From positions 683,325 to 747,324 of the forward strand of contig CP011806.1 of the NCBI GenBank assembly GCA_001664505.1: 64,000 bases of DNA, in the 5' to 3' direction. Shown one piece after another: positions 9,181 to 16,580 of the stretch. The DNA is from Acidobacteria bacterium Mor1. Its GTDB lineage: Bacteria > Acidobacteriota > Polarisedimenticolia > Polarisedimenticolales > Polarisedimenticolaceae. The stretch's first letter is position 1. The number at the start of each line of letters is the position of its first letter. Both the position numbers and the translations under genes were made by a program. The notes beneath the pieces are model-generated. The model did not search any database. It had not been told where the DNA came from and saw nothing but the letters and a program-made list of their open reading frames with translations.

Positions 9181-9576
9181 ATGGACGTGACCCAAGTGAG
9201 GGTTTTTCCCGTCGAAGAGGAAAAGCTCAAGGCGTTCGTCTCGATCATCTTCGACGATTGCTTCGTCGTCAGCGATATCAAGATCATCCAGGGGGGGAGC
9301 GGGCTTTTCGTCTCGATGCCCAGCAAGAAACGCAAGAACGGGACCTTCAGGGATATCGCTCATCCCCTGAACAACGAGACGCGGCGCCGCATCGAGGCCA
9401 GCGTCATCGACAAGTACCGGGAGGTCATGGCCGACGAGGGGGTCGCCCTGGCCGAGTCCGAGCTGCGCGAGCTCCACGAGGAGGAGTCCGGGCACGCGCC
9501 GGCGGTGCACCCGACGGAGTACGGCATGGGTGCCGACGAGATGCCCGGGCGCCAAGAGAAAGACCTGCTGCGCTAG
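9181..9576 (+). CDS. spoVG: Septation/regulatory protein SpoVG
   Basis: SpoVG is a small nucleic-acid-binding regulator found in Firmicutes, Spirochaetes and several Gram-negative phyla. Residues 1-85 match the family: an N-terminal TQVRVFPVEEEKLKAFVSI strand, FVVSDIKIIQG, then FVSMPSKK and the DIAHPLN motif. At 131 residues it is longer than the usual 90-100; the extra C-terminal part is charged and rich in Glu and His. The ATG at 9181 has an AAGGTGG site upstream. It is first gene behind a strong promoter and is followed by prs, matching the spoVG-prs-ctc order known from other bacteria. Confidence 0.95.
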   Translation: MDVTQVRVFPVEEEKLKAFVSIIFDDCFVVSDIKIIQGGSGLFVSMPSKKRKNGTFRDIAHPLNNETRRRIEASVIDKYREVMADEGVALAESELRELHEEESGHAPAVHPTEYGMGADEMPGRQEKDLLR

Positions 9577-9618
9577 ATCACCCCTAGCGCCCGAGGGCCG
9601 CGACCGGTAAGTTCTCCC

Positions 9619-9635
9619 GGCACCGACTCGGTGCC
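9619..9635 (+). other. Small hairpin between spoVG and prs
   Basis: A perfect inverted repeat GGCACC-GACTC-GGTGCC lies 27 nt upstream of the prs start. There is no T-run directly after it, so it is more likely an mRNA processing or partial-termination hairpin than a full terminator. Confidence 0.4.
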
Positions 9636-9661
9636 GAACATCGCTTTAACCGGAAATCATC

Positions 9662-10603
9662 ATGAAGAGCGAACTGAAGGTCTTCTCCGGCAACGGAAAT
9701 CCGCGCCTGGCCGAGGCGATCTGCCGCTACCTGCGCCTGCCCCTCGGGCAGTGGAAACTCAGTCAGTTCAAGGACGGCGAGGTCTACTGCCAGATCCTGG
9801 AGAATGTGCGGGGGACCGACGTCTTCGTGATCCAGCCGACCTGCCCGCCGGTCAATGAAGCCCTGATGGAGCTGTTGATCGCCGTCGACGCGTTGAAGCG
9901 CTCTTCGGCGGCCCGGATCACGGCGGTCATTCCCTACTACGGCTACGCCCGGCAGGACCGGAAGGACAAGCCGCGGGTTCCGATTTCGGCCAAGCTCGTG
10001 GCCGATCTGCTCCAGGCGGCCGGGGTCAACCGCGTGCTGGCGATGGACCTCCACGCGCCGGCGATCCAGGGGTTCTTCGACGTTCCGGTGGACCACCTGC
10101 TGGCCGCTCCGGTCATGCTGGAATGGATCGAACAACAACGGTACAAGAACCTGACCATCGTCTCGCCGGATGCCGGGGGCGTGGAGCGGGCCCGTTTCCA
10201 TGCAAAGCGGCTCGGCGCCGACCTGGCGATCATCGACAAACGCCGGATCGAGGCCAACGTGGCCGAGACGATGAACGTGATCGGTGAGGTCTCCGGCCGC
10301 ACCTGCGTGATCGTCGACGACCTGATCGACACCGCCGGAACCTTCGTCGGATCCATCGACGCTTTGAAGAAGAAGGGGGCCGAAGCGGTCCTGGGCTGTT
10401 TCAGCCACGCCGTGCTGTCCGGACCGGCCATGGAGCGTCTGGCGAAGGCCGACCTTGAAGTGATGGCCGTGACTGATACCATACCGCTGCCCGAGGACAA
10501 GGCTAGCTTCTCCAAAATCAAGGTGTTGTCCGTTGCGAACCTCCTCGGAGAGGCCATCGCCCGGATCCACAGCAGCTCCTCGGTCAGTTCGCTGTTCGTC
10601 TAG
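9662..10603 (+). CDS. prs: Ribose-phosphate pyrophosphokinase
   Basis: Makes phosphoribosyl pyrophosphate from ribose-5-phosphate and ATP for nucleotide, His and Trp synthesis. The 313-residue protein has all class I features: N-terminal FSGNGNPRLAEAI, the ATP-loop YYGYARQDRK, DLHAPAIQGFF, PDAGGVERA, and the PRPP-binding loop VIVDDLIDTAGT. The ATG at 9662 gives the normal length. It sits between spoVG and rplY, a widely conserved arrangement. Confidence 0.97.
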   Translation: MKSELKVFSGNGNPRLAEAICRYLRLPLGQWKLSQFKDGEVYCQILENVRGTDVFVIQPTCPPVNEALMELLIAVDALKRSSAARITAVIPYYGYARQDRKDKPRVPISAKLVADLLQAAGVNRVLAMDLHAPAIQGFFDVPVDHLLAAPVMLEWIEQQRYKNLTIVSPDAGGVERARFHAKRLGADLAIIDKRRIEANVAETMNVIGEVSGRTCVIVDDLIDTAGTFVGSIDALKKKGAEAVLGCFSHAVLSGPAMERLAKADLEVMAVTDTIPLPEDKASFSKIKVLSVANLLGEAIARIHSSSSVSSLFV

Positions 10604-10687
10604 CACCCAGGCCGGCACCGAAGGGATTGGCGCCGTTTCGAGGGTTTTACGGGGTCCGGGTCACAGGGATCCGGTGGGGTAGAAGGC

Positions 10688-11347
10688 ATGATCAAGGACA
10701 TCGTCGTCGAGGTAGAACGCCGCAGCGAGACGGGCAAGAACGCCTGTCGCCGGATGCGCGCACAGGGCATGGTTCCGGGGGTCGTCTACGGCCTCGACAG
10801 CGATCCGTTCCCGGTGGCCGTCAGCCCCCGCCGCATCTCTCAGGTGCTGCGCGAGGAAACCGGGCGCAACACCATCTTCAAGCTGCAGCTGGCCGATGAC
10901 ACCGCCCAGCAGCGCTCGGTCATGCTGAAGGAACTGCAGCGCGACCCGATTACCGAGGACCTGCTGCACGTCGACTTCGTGCGCCTCGACCTGTCCCAGT
11001 CGATCCAGGTCCAGGTTCCCATCGAGCTCGTCGGAACGCCCGTCGGCGTCCAGCTCGAAGGGGGCATTCTGGACTTCATCCACCGCTCGGTGCTGATCGA
11101 GTGCCTGCCGTCGGACATCCCGGAGAACGTCCCGGTCGACGTCAGCGGCCTGCACAACAACCAGAACGTCTCCGTCGGCGACCTCCAGGAATCGGACAAG
11201 TTCAAGGTCATGGAGACCTCCGACACGATCATCGCGGTCGTGTCTGCGCCGAAGGAAGAAGCGGTCGAGGAGACCGAAGGCGAAGAGGGCGCCGAGGCCG
11301 CCGATGCACCGGAGGCGGAAGCGAAGGAAGGCGGCGAGTCGAGCTAG
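10688..11347 (+). CDS. rplY: Large ribosomal subunit protein L25 (long CTC form)
   Basis: Binds 5S rRNA. The 219-residue protein has an N-terminal L25 domain (about 1-95, with GMVPGVVYG and LLHVDFVRLD) and a C-terminal TL5/CTC beta-barrel domain (about 96-185, including QLEGGILDFIHRSVLIECLP). The last 35 or so residues form an acidic Glu/Ala tail. The ATG at 10688 is preceded by a GGGGTAGAAGG region. It is followed after 57 nt by pth, as in many bacteria. Confidence 0.95.
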   Translation: MIKDIVVEVERRSETGKNACRRMRAQGMVPGVVYGLDSDPFPVAVSPRRISQVLREETGRNTIFKLQLADDTAQQRSVMLKELQRDPITEDLLHVDFVRLDLSQSIQVQVPIELVGTPVGVQLEGGILDFIHRSVLIECLPSDIPENVPVDVSGLHNNQNVSVGDLQESDKFKVMETSDTIIAVVSAPKEEAVEETEGEEGAEAADAPEAEAKEGGESS

Positions 11348-11404
11348 TCTCGGCCCGGCCCGCATCGCAGGCTTCCCCGAGGCAACCGAATCGAGGGGCC
11401 GCTC

Positions 11405-12073
11405 TTGCACATCGTCCTCGGCCTGGGCAATCCCGGCGAGCAGTACCGCAACACCCGGCACAACCTGGGCTTCCGCGTGGTGGATCGCCTCGCGGAGCGG
11501 AGTGGTGCGTCCATCGACCGGGCGCGGCGCCGTGACCTGGGAGGGCGCTGCTGGACCCTGGATGTGGTCATCGGAGACCAGCAGGTAGTCCTGGCCAAAC
11601 CCCAGACCTTCATGAACCGCTCGGGGATCGCCGCCGCGGCGCTCTGCCGTGACCGGGGAATCGATCCGGCGAACCTGCTCGTCGTGTACGACGATGCCGA
11701 TCTGGCTCTCGGCCGAATCCGCCTGCGTCCGGGAGGCGGCGCCGGAGGGCACAACGGCATCCGCTCCCTGATCGAGTTCCTGGGAGAGGGGGATTTCGGC
11801 CGGATCAAGCTGGGGGTGCGCGGCGCCGGGCGGGAGTCCATGTCCCTGGCGGACTACGTGCTCGAGGACTTCGAGCAAGAGGAACTGCCCCTGGTCGACC
11901 GCCTGATCGACCTCGGGGCCGATGCAACCTCCGCGGCCCTCGCTGACGGCATTCCCGACGCGATGAACCGGTTCAACGGCCGCTCCGCCCAAGATCCTGC
12001 CCCTGCCCCTCAGCCTGCCCCGGGCCCCGATTCCGGCCCCGGATCCGACACGAACCCCGGCGGGAATCGCTGA
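11405..12073 (+). CDS. pth: Peptidyl-tRNA hydrolase
   Basis: Releases peptides from prematurely dissociated peptidyl-tRNA. The TTG start at 11405 follows GAGGGG and gives the canonical opening HIVLGLGNPGEQYRNTRHNLGF containing the catalytic Asn and His; the catalytic Asp sits in VVYDDADLALG and the GGHNGIRSLI loop is intact. At 222 residues it is about 30 longer than usual because of a Pro/Gly/Asp tail from about residue 195, probably disordered. Downstream is a 148-nt leader before rpsF. Confidence 0.96.
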   Translation: MHIVLGLGNPGEQYRNTRHNLGFRVVDRLAERSGASIDRARRRDLGGRCWTLDVVIGDQQVVLAKPQTFMNRSGIAAAALCRDRGIDPANLLVVYDDADLALGRIRLRPGGGAGGHNGIRSLIEFLGEGDFGRIKLGVRGAGRESMSLADYVLEDFEQEELPLVDRLIDLGADATSAALADGIPDAMNRFNGRSAQDPAPAPQPAPGPDSGPGSDTNPGGNR

Positions 12074-12094
12074 ATTTGCCCTCGGCGGCCACCT

Positions 12095-12123
12095 TTGCGG
12101 GTTCGGCCGGAGGGTGATAGAGT
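12095..12123 (+). promoter_or_regulatory. Candidate promoter for rpsF-rpsR-rplI
   Basis: TTGCGG (12095-12100), 17-nt spacer, TAGAGT (12118-12123). Both boxes are imperfect, but transcription would begin just before the two hairpins in the rpsF leader. Confidence 0.4.
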
Positions 12124-12133
12124 TCAGCGTTTA

Positions 12134-12168
12134 CCGAAGCAATTCGGCACCCCTTGCTCCCGGCAAGG
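12134..12168 (+). promoter_or_regulatory. Structured rpsF leader, possible S6:S18 autoregulatory RNA
   Basis: Two consecutive hairpins: CCGAA-GCAA-TTCGG (12134-12147, a GNRA-type tetraloop) and CCTTGC-TCCCG-GCAAGG (12152-12168). In many bacteria the rpsF leader folds into a motif that binds the S6:S18 complex and represses the operon. Position and structure fit, but I cannot confirm the consensus. Confidence 0.45.
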
Positions 12169-12221
12169 CACCCAATTCATGGGATCCCGGCCCGGGGGCG
12201 GTTACGCCGTAAGAGGTGCAA

Positions 12222-12740
12222 ATGGTTACGTACGAGACGATTATCGTCACGGCGCCCGTCTTGACTGAAGACGACGAGCGCACGCTGGTCGATGGGTTCG
12301 CCGACATCGTTACCGATGGTGGCGGTACCTTCTTCGCCCGCGATCGCATGGGCCGCCGCCGGCTGGCCTATCCCATCCGCAAGTTCGATGACGGGGTCTA
12401 CACCCGCTTCCTCTACGACTCCGAGGCTGCCGTGCCGACGGAGCTCGAGCGCCGGGTCAAGCTGTCGGACAAGGTCCTGCGCTGGATGACGGTCAAGCTC
12501 GAGAAGCAGTGGGCCGAGGACGCCAAGAAGGAAGCCGAGCGCGAGGCTCAGGCGAAGATCGAAGCCGAAGCCAAGGCCGCCGAGGAGGCCGCCCAGGCTG
12601 AGGCCCAGGCCGAAGCGAAGGCCGCTGCCGCCGCCGAGGCCGGCGAAACCGCCGAGGGCGCTGCCGAAGCCGAGGAAAGCCCCGCCGCAACCGAGGCCGC
12701 CGAAGCCTCCGACGTCGAGAAGGAGTCCAACGATGGCTAA
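12222..12740 (+). CDS. rpsF: Small ribosomal subunit protein S6 with long Ala/Glu tail
   Basis: S6 pairs with S18 on the 30S platform. Residues 1-95 carry the S6 fold ([34 protein letters not shown]). The rest, to residue 172, is a coiled-coil/low-complexity Ala-Glu-Lys tail, longer than in most bacteria. The ATG at 12222 is chosen over an upstream in-frame GTG because AAGAGGTG sits three bases before it. The last 8 nt overlap the rpsR start, suggesting translational coupling. Confidence 0.95.
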   Translation: MVTYETIIVTAPVLTEDDERTLVDGFADIVTDGGGTFFARDRMGRRRLAYPIRKFDDGVYTRFLYDSEAAVPTELERRVKLSDKVLRWMTVKLEKQWAEDAKKEAEREAQAKIEAEAKAAEEAAQAEAQAEAKAAAAAEAGETAEGAAEAEESPAATEAAEASDVEKESNDG

Positions 12741-13020
12741 CGGAATGGGTGGACGTGGTGGTGGCGGTGGTCGCCGCGGGGGAGGCGGCGGTGGACGCCG
12801 TCGGTTCCTCTTTCGGCGCCGCAAGTACTGCAAGTTCTGCGAAGCCAAGGTGACCTACATCGACTACAAGGACCTCAAGACCCTCCAGAACTACACTCCG
12901 GAGCGGTCCAAGGTGCTTCCGCGCCGTATTTCCGGCACCTGCGCCATGCATCAGCGTGAGCTCGTCCGCGCCGTGAAGCGCGCGCGGATGATCGCCCTCC
13001 TGCCGTTCAGCAGCGATTGA
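12733..13020 (+). CDS. rpsR: Small ribosomal subunit protein S18
   Basis: Ninety-five residues. The core (about residues 28-90) is canonical: [21 protein letters not shown] and [24 protein letters not shown]. The CKFC pair plus the later Cys and His suggest the zinc-binding form. The N-terminus is an unusual run of Gly and Arg (about residues 5-27), which may be disordered and RNA-binding. The start overlaps the end of rpsF by 8 nt. Confidence 0.96.
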   Translation: MANGMGGRGGGGGRRGGGGGGRRRFLFRRRKYCKFCEAKVTYIDYKDLKTLQNYTPERSKVLPRRISGTCAMHQRELVRAVKRARMIALLPFSSD

Positions 13021-13032
13021 TCGAGGTTCGTG

Positions 13033-13512
13033 ATGAAAGTCGTACTGCGCGAGAACGTCGAGAAACTCGGGAGCCGCGGTGACGTCGTCAGCGTCGCCAA
13101 CGGTTACGCCCGCAACTACCTGCTTCCGCGAGGTCTGGCTCTCGAGGCCACCAGCGGGAACCTGAAGACCATCGAGAGCCAACGCCGCTCCTGGGCCGTC
13201 AAGGAGGCCAAGGAGGCCGAGGAAGCCCGCGCCATGGCGGCTCGCCTCGCCGAGGTCGAGGTGACCATCTCCAAGCGTGCCGGCGAGAACGACACGCTCT
13301 ACGGCTCGGTCACCAGCAGTGAGATCGCCGAGGTGCTGGCCGAAAAGGGTGTCGCGATCGATCGCCGCAAGCTGCAGCTGGCGGAACCGATCAAGGCCCT
13401 CGGTACCGTCGAGGTGCCGCTCAAGCTGCACCCCGAGGTCACCGGGACCATCAAGGTCAACGTGGTGCCCGAACAGATCCAGGCTTCCGAACAGGCTTCT
13501 GAAGAAGCGTAA
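13033..13512 (+). CDS. rplI: Large ribosomal subunit protein L9
   Basis: Binds 23S rRNA domain V. The 159-residue protein has the N-terminal L9 domain (MKVVLRENVEKLGSRGDVV, GYARNYLLPRGLA), a connecting helix and the C-terminal domain with TLYGSVTSSEIAE. The ATG at 13033 has GAGGTT upstream; an in-frame GTG three bases earlier is the alternative. It lies 12 nt after rpsR in the usual rpsF-rpsR-rplI order. Confidence 0.96.
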   Translation: MKVVLRENVEKLGSRGDVVSVANGYARNYLLPRGLALEATSGNLKTIESQRRSWAVKEAKEAEEARAMAARLAEVEVTISKRAGENDTLYGSVTSSEIAEVLAEKGVAIDRRKLQLAEPIKALGTVEVPLKLHPEVTGTIKVNVVPEQIQASEQASEEA

Positions 13513-13527
13513 GGCGGGACCCCGTCC

Positions 13528-14013
13528 ATGAGCGGCGCACAGGCCAGGTCCGCCGGGGCTAACGTTGCCGTAGGCAACGAGAAGGCGCTGCTGTACGTGC
13601 TTGCCGGTTGGTTGCTTCCCGGGCTCGGCCATTGGCTGCTCGGGAAGACCCGCCGGGCGGTCATCTTCGCCGTTCTCATCCTCGGTTCCTTCGGCCTGGG
13701 ACTGGCTCATGACGGGCGCCTGGCGCTGCGCGACCCCAAGCAACCGTTTCTGTCGAGCCTTCAGATCGTGGCCAACCTCGGGGTCGGCCCGCTGGACCTG
13801 GTGGCCCGCGGCATGGTCTACGGCGGGCTGAGCTTCACCCTGCCGGCCCACCGCATGTCCGACTCCGACGCCGCCCGGCGTGAGGAGATCTACCGGGATC
13901 GCACCCGCTCGGCCCTGTCGAACTACGGCACGGCCTACATCTGGACGGCCGGGCTGATGAATCTACTGCTGCTGTTCGACGTGTGGGATATCGCCCGCCG
14001 CAAGAAGGCCTGA
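13528..14013 (+). CDS. TM2-like small membrane protein (possible DUF6677)
   Basis: A 161-residue membrane protein with two or three hydrophobic segments: residues about 24-58 (LAGWLLPGLGHWLLGKTRRAV..., a TM2-like helical hairpin), about 80-100, and about 137-150. Function unknown. Its place directly after rplI (15 nt) and the next two coupled membrane genes suggests a conserved membrane cluster appended to the ribosomal operon. The DUF assignment is from memory of similar Acidobacteria proteins and is tentative. Confidence 0.7.
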   Translation: MSGAQARSAGANVAVGNEKALLYVLAGWLLPGLGHWLLGKTRRAVIFAVLILGSFGLGLAHDGRLALRDPKQPFLSSLQIVANLGVGPLDLVARGMVYGGLSFTLPAHRMSDSDAARREEIYRDRTRSALSNYGTAYIWTAGLMNLLLLFDVWDIARRKKA

Positions 14014-14015
14014 CC

Positions 14016-14189
14016 GTGGCGAGCCACCTTTTTCACATGCTGCTCTACTCGGCGATCGTGGCGATCTTCTTCGCCGTCCTGCTGCGCCGGGAACGCCGGG
14101 GCCAGCTACGCCTCGGTGCGATTCTGTGGTCCTCGATGGTCGGCGGGGCGCTGGCCCTGGCCTACCTGATGTTTCCCTTTCCCGGTTGA
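14016..14189 (+). CDS. Small membrane protein, 57 aa
   Basis: A short protein with two hydrophobic helices (about residues 7-22 and 34-53) separated by a basic loop (RRERRGQLR). The GTG start at 14016 has AAGAAGG upstream and is 2 nt after the previous stop. Its stop overlaps the TTG start of the next gene. Tight packing on both sides supports it being real; function unknown. Confidence 0.65.
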   Translation: MASHLFHMLLYSAIVAIFFAVLLRRERRGQLRLGAILWSSMVGGALALAYLMFPFPG

Positions 14190-14584
14190 GGCCGGGAGCT
14201 CCATCGCTCCGTCGCAGGCTCTCCCTGTGGATTCCTCCGGTTGCCTGCGCCCTCGCCATGTGGCTCGGCTCTTCGGACACCACCATCCAGTCCGAGGTCA
14301 TGCGCTACGACAAGCTGCTGCACGCCGGAGCGTACGGCCTCCTTCAGCTGTTGATGCTGCGCGCCTGCCACGGCGGCTTCACACCGGCCCGGCGAGCCGC
14401 GATGCTGACGGCCGCGGCGGCCAGCCTGAGCCACGGGGTGATCTCGGAAACCCTGCAATCCTTCATTCCAGGCCGCACCGCCAGCGTCTGGGATCTCGTT
14501 GCCGATATCGTCGGCATTCTGATCGCGAGTATCCTGTGGCTATTCGCAACCCCCCGGCTCACCGGATCGAGCCGCGGGCGCTAG
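14186..14584 (+). CDS. VanZ-like family membrane protein
   Basis: A 132-residue integral membrane protein matching the VanZ-like family: DKLLHAGAYGLLQLL, then a second helix, then a SETLQSFIPGRTASVWDLVADIVG motif (VanZ proteins usually read ElhQ.f.pgR.aS..D). VanZ gives low-level teicoplanin resistance in enterococci; chromosomal relatives are of unknown function. The TTG start at 14186 overlaps the previous stop in TTGA, implying coupled translation. Confidence 0.75.
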   Translation: MRPGAPSLRRRLSLWIPPVACALAMWLGSSDTTIQSEVMRYDKLLHAGAYGLLQLLMLRACHGGFTPARRAAMLTAAAASLSHGVISETLQSFIPGRTASVWDLVADIVGILIASILWLFATPRLTGSSRGR

Positions 14585-14600
14585 AGGGAGTTCGCTCGAG

Positions 14601-15656
14601 ATGAAGAAACGTTTCGCAATCGTTCCCGGGGACGGCATCGGCGTCGATGTGACCCGGGAGGCGGTCAAGACCCTGGAAGCCGCGTCCCGGCGGGGAGGGT
14701 TCGAGCTCGAACTCGAGCACTTCGAACTGAATGCCGACCGCTACCTCGAGACCGGCGTGACCATTCCGCCGGGAACCCACGACCGCTTCCGCGAGTTCGA
14801 CGCGGTCTACATGGGCGCCTTCGGCGACCCGCGGGTTCCCGACAGCGCGCACGCCCGGGATATCCTGCTGGGAACCCGCTTCGAGCTCGACCTGTACATC
14901 AACCTGCGCCCGATCCGCTGTATCTCCGACCGCCTCTGCCCGCTGCGGGACTTCCGGGCCAAGGACATCGACTTCACGGTCTTCCGCGAGAACACCGAAG
15001 GGATGTACGTGGGCATGGGCGGCATCTTCAAGAAGGGCACCCCCGACGAGGTCGCCGTTCAGGAAGACGTCAACACCCGCAAGGGGGTGGAGCGGGTGAT
15101 CCGCGCCGCCTTCGAATACGCCAAGGCCCAGGGCAAGACCCGGGTCACCATGGCGGACAAATCCAACGCCATGCGCTTCGGCCACGACCTCTGGCTGCGT
15201 TGCTTCCGCGAGGTCGCCGAGGAGTTCCAGGGCATCGAAGCCCAGCACCTCTACATCGACGCCATGGCCATGGAGCTGATCCGCAACCCTGCGGAGTTTC
15301 AGGTGATCGTGACCTGCAACCTGTTCGGCGACATCGTCACCGACCTCGGGGCGCAGCTCCAGGGAGGCCTGGGCATGGCGGCCTCGGGCAACATCCGCCC
15401 CGATGGCACCTCGATGTTCGAGCCGGTCCATGGATCGGCGCCGCCCCTCGCCGGCAAGGACAAGGCCAACCCCTTCGGCGCGGTGCTGACCGCGGCGATG
15501 ATGCTCGAGCACACCGGGCTGACCGACGCCGCCGGTTGGCTCGAGCAGGCCGTCGCTCAGTGCCTCGAGTCCGGAACCTGCACCGAAGACGTCGGCGGCA
15601 AGCTCGGCACCGCCGCCACCGGAGACGCCCTGGCGGCCCTTGTCCAGGGGCAGTAG
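14601..15656 (+). CDS. Isocitrate/isopropylmalate-type dehydrogenase
   Basis: NAD(P)-dependent beta-decarboxylating dehydrogenase acting on a 2-hydroxy acid. The 351-residue protein has the N-terminal GDGIGVDV, the substrate loop DLYINLRPIRC, FRENTEGMYVGMGG, the MADKSNAMRFGHDLW segment, the DAMAMELIRNP/CNLFGDIVTDLGA metal-binding aspartates and EPVHGSAPPLAGKDKANPFGA. The family includes LeuB, homoisocitrate, tartrate and NAD-isocitrate dehydrogenases; the sequence alone does not settle the substrate, and no leu genes are next to it. The ATG at 14601 has GAGGGAG upstream. Its 3' end (GGGGCAGTAG) is repeated 19 nt downstream. Confidence 0.88.
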   Translation: MKKRFAIVPGDGIGVDVTREAVKTLEAASRRGGFELELEHFELNADRYLETGVTIPPGTHDRFREFDAVYMGAFGDPRVPDSAHARDILLGTRFELDLYINLRPIRCISDRLCPLRDFRAKDIDFTVFRENTEGMYVGMGGIFKKGTPDEVAVQEDVNTRKGVERVIRAAFEYAKAQGKTRVTMADKSNAMRFGHDLWLRCFREVAEEFQGIEAQHLYIDAMAMELIRNPAEFQVIVTCNLFGDIVTDLGAQLQGGLGMAASGNIRPDGTSMFEPVHGSAPPLAGKDKANPFGAVLTAAMMLEHTGLTDAAGWLEQAVAQCLESGTCTEDVGGKLGTAATGDALAALVQGQ

Positions 15657-15723
15657 TCCGGCCGGGGGGCAGTAGCCCCGTAACCTGCGCCCTCGATCGC
15701 GCAGAGGTACTCAAGGAGAAACG

Positions 15724-16512
15724 ATGTCCGAACCCAGAGTCCGCGTCCTGAAGCACGACGGGATCGTCGTCCTCGAGCTCAACGCGCCGCCGGCGAACAC
15801 CTACAGCTACGAGATGATGCGGGAGCTCGACGACGCGGTCCTCGCAGCCCGCTTCGACCCCGACGTCCACGTGATCGTGCTCCGCGGAGCAGGGGAGAAG
15901 TTCTTCTGCGCCGGGGCCGATATCCGCATGCTCACCGACGCGGATCCGACCTACAAGTACTACTTCTGCCTCCACGCCAACGAGACCCTCAACCGGCTGG
16001 AACAGACTCCGAAGCTGGTCATCGCCGCCCTCAACGGCCACACCGTCGGCGGCGGCCTCGAGGTGGCTCTCGCCGCCGACCTGCGGATCGCCCGCCGGGG
16101 CGGGGGCAAGATCGGACTCCCCGAGGTCCATCTCGGCGTCCTGCCGGGGACCGGAGGCACCCAGCGCCTGGCCCGGTTGCTGGGTAAGGCCCGGTCCCTG
16201 GAGCTGATGGTCGGCGGCCGGAACTTCGACTTCGACGAGGCCCGTGAGCTCGGGATCGTCCAGCAGGTTTTCGACGGAGATGACTTCGACGAGCAGGTCT
16301 TGGAGTATGCTCGTCAATTCGTGCCGCCCGGCAAGGCGGGCAAGGCGGTCGGCCTGATCAAGCGGGCCGTCCAGTCCGGCCTCGAAGCGTCGTTCAGCGA
16401 AGGGCTGGCGTTGGAGCGGGAGCTCCAGCAGCAGCTATTCCAGAGCGAAGACGCCAAGGAAGGCCTCGCCGCCTACGTCGAGAAGCGCGCCCCCCAGTTC
16501 AAGGGGCGTTAG
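15724..16512 (+). CDS. Enoyl-CoA hydratase/isomerase family protein
   Basis: Crotonase-fold enzyme, usually hydrating trans-2-enoyl-CoA in beta-oxidation. The 262-residue protein has FFCAGADIRML (oxyanion hole strand), NGHTVGGGLEVALAADLRIA with a candidate catalytic Glu at about 113, and LPEVHLGVLPGTGGTQRLARLLG with the second Glu at about 134, so both acid residues of a hydratase appear kept. The ATG at 15724 follows AAGGAG. It lies between a dehydrogenase and an SLC1 symporter; no other beta-oxidation genes are adjacent. Confidence 0.9.
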   Translation: MSEPRVRVLKHDGIVVLELNAPPANTYSYEMMRELDDAVLAARFDPDVHVIVLRGAGEKFFCAGADIRMLTDADPTYKYYFCLHANETLNRLEQTPKLVIAALNGHTVGGGLEVALAADLRIARRGGGKIGLPEVHLGVLPGTGGTQRLARLLGKARSLELMVGGRNFDFDEARELGIVQQVFDGDDFDEQVLEYARQFVPPGKAGKAVGLIKRAVQSGLEASFSEGLALERELQQQLFQSEDAKEGLAAYVEKRAPQFKGR

Positions 16513-16530
16513 AGTTCAAGGGGCGGTGAG
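16496..16530 (+). repeat. Tandem duplication spanning the stop codon (17-nt period)
   Basis: AGTTCAAGGGGCG occurs at 16496-16508 and again at 16513-16525. The first copy encodes the last residues of the enoyl-CoA hydratase and the TAG stop lies between the copies. Confidence 0.85.
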
Positions 16531-16580
16531 AGGGCGGTGGATCCGTTCATCGGGCGTTGGGAGCAACCGCCGGAGGCGCC

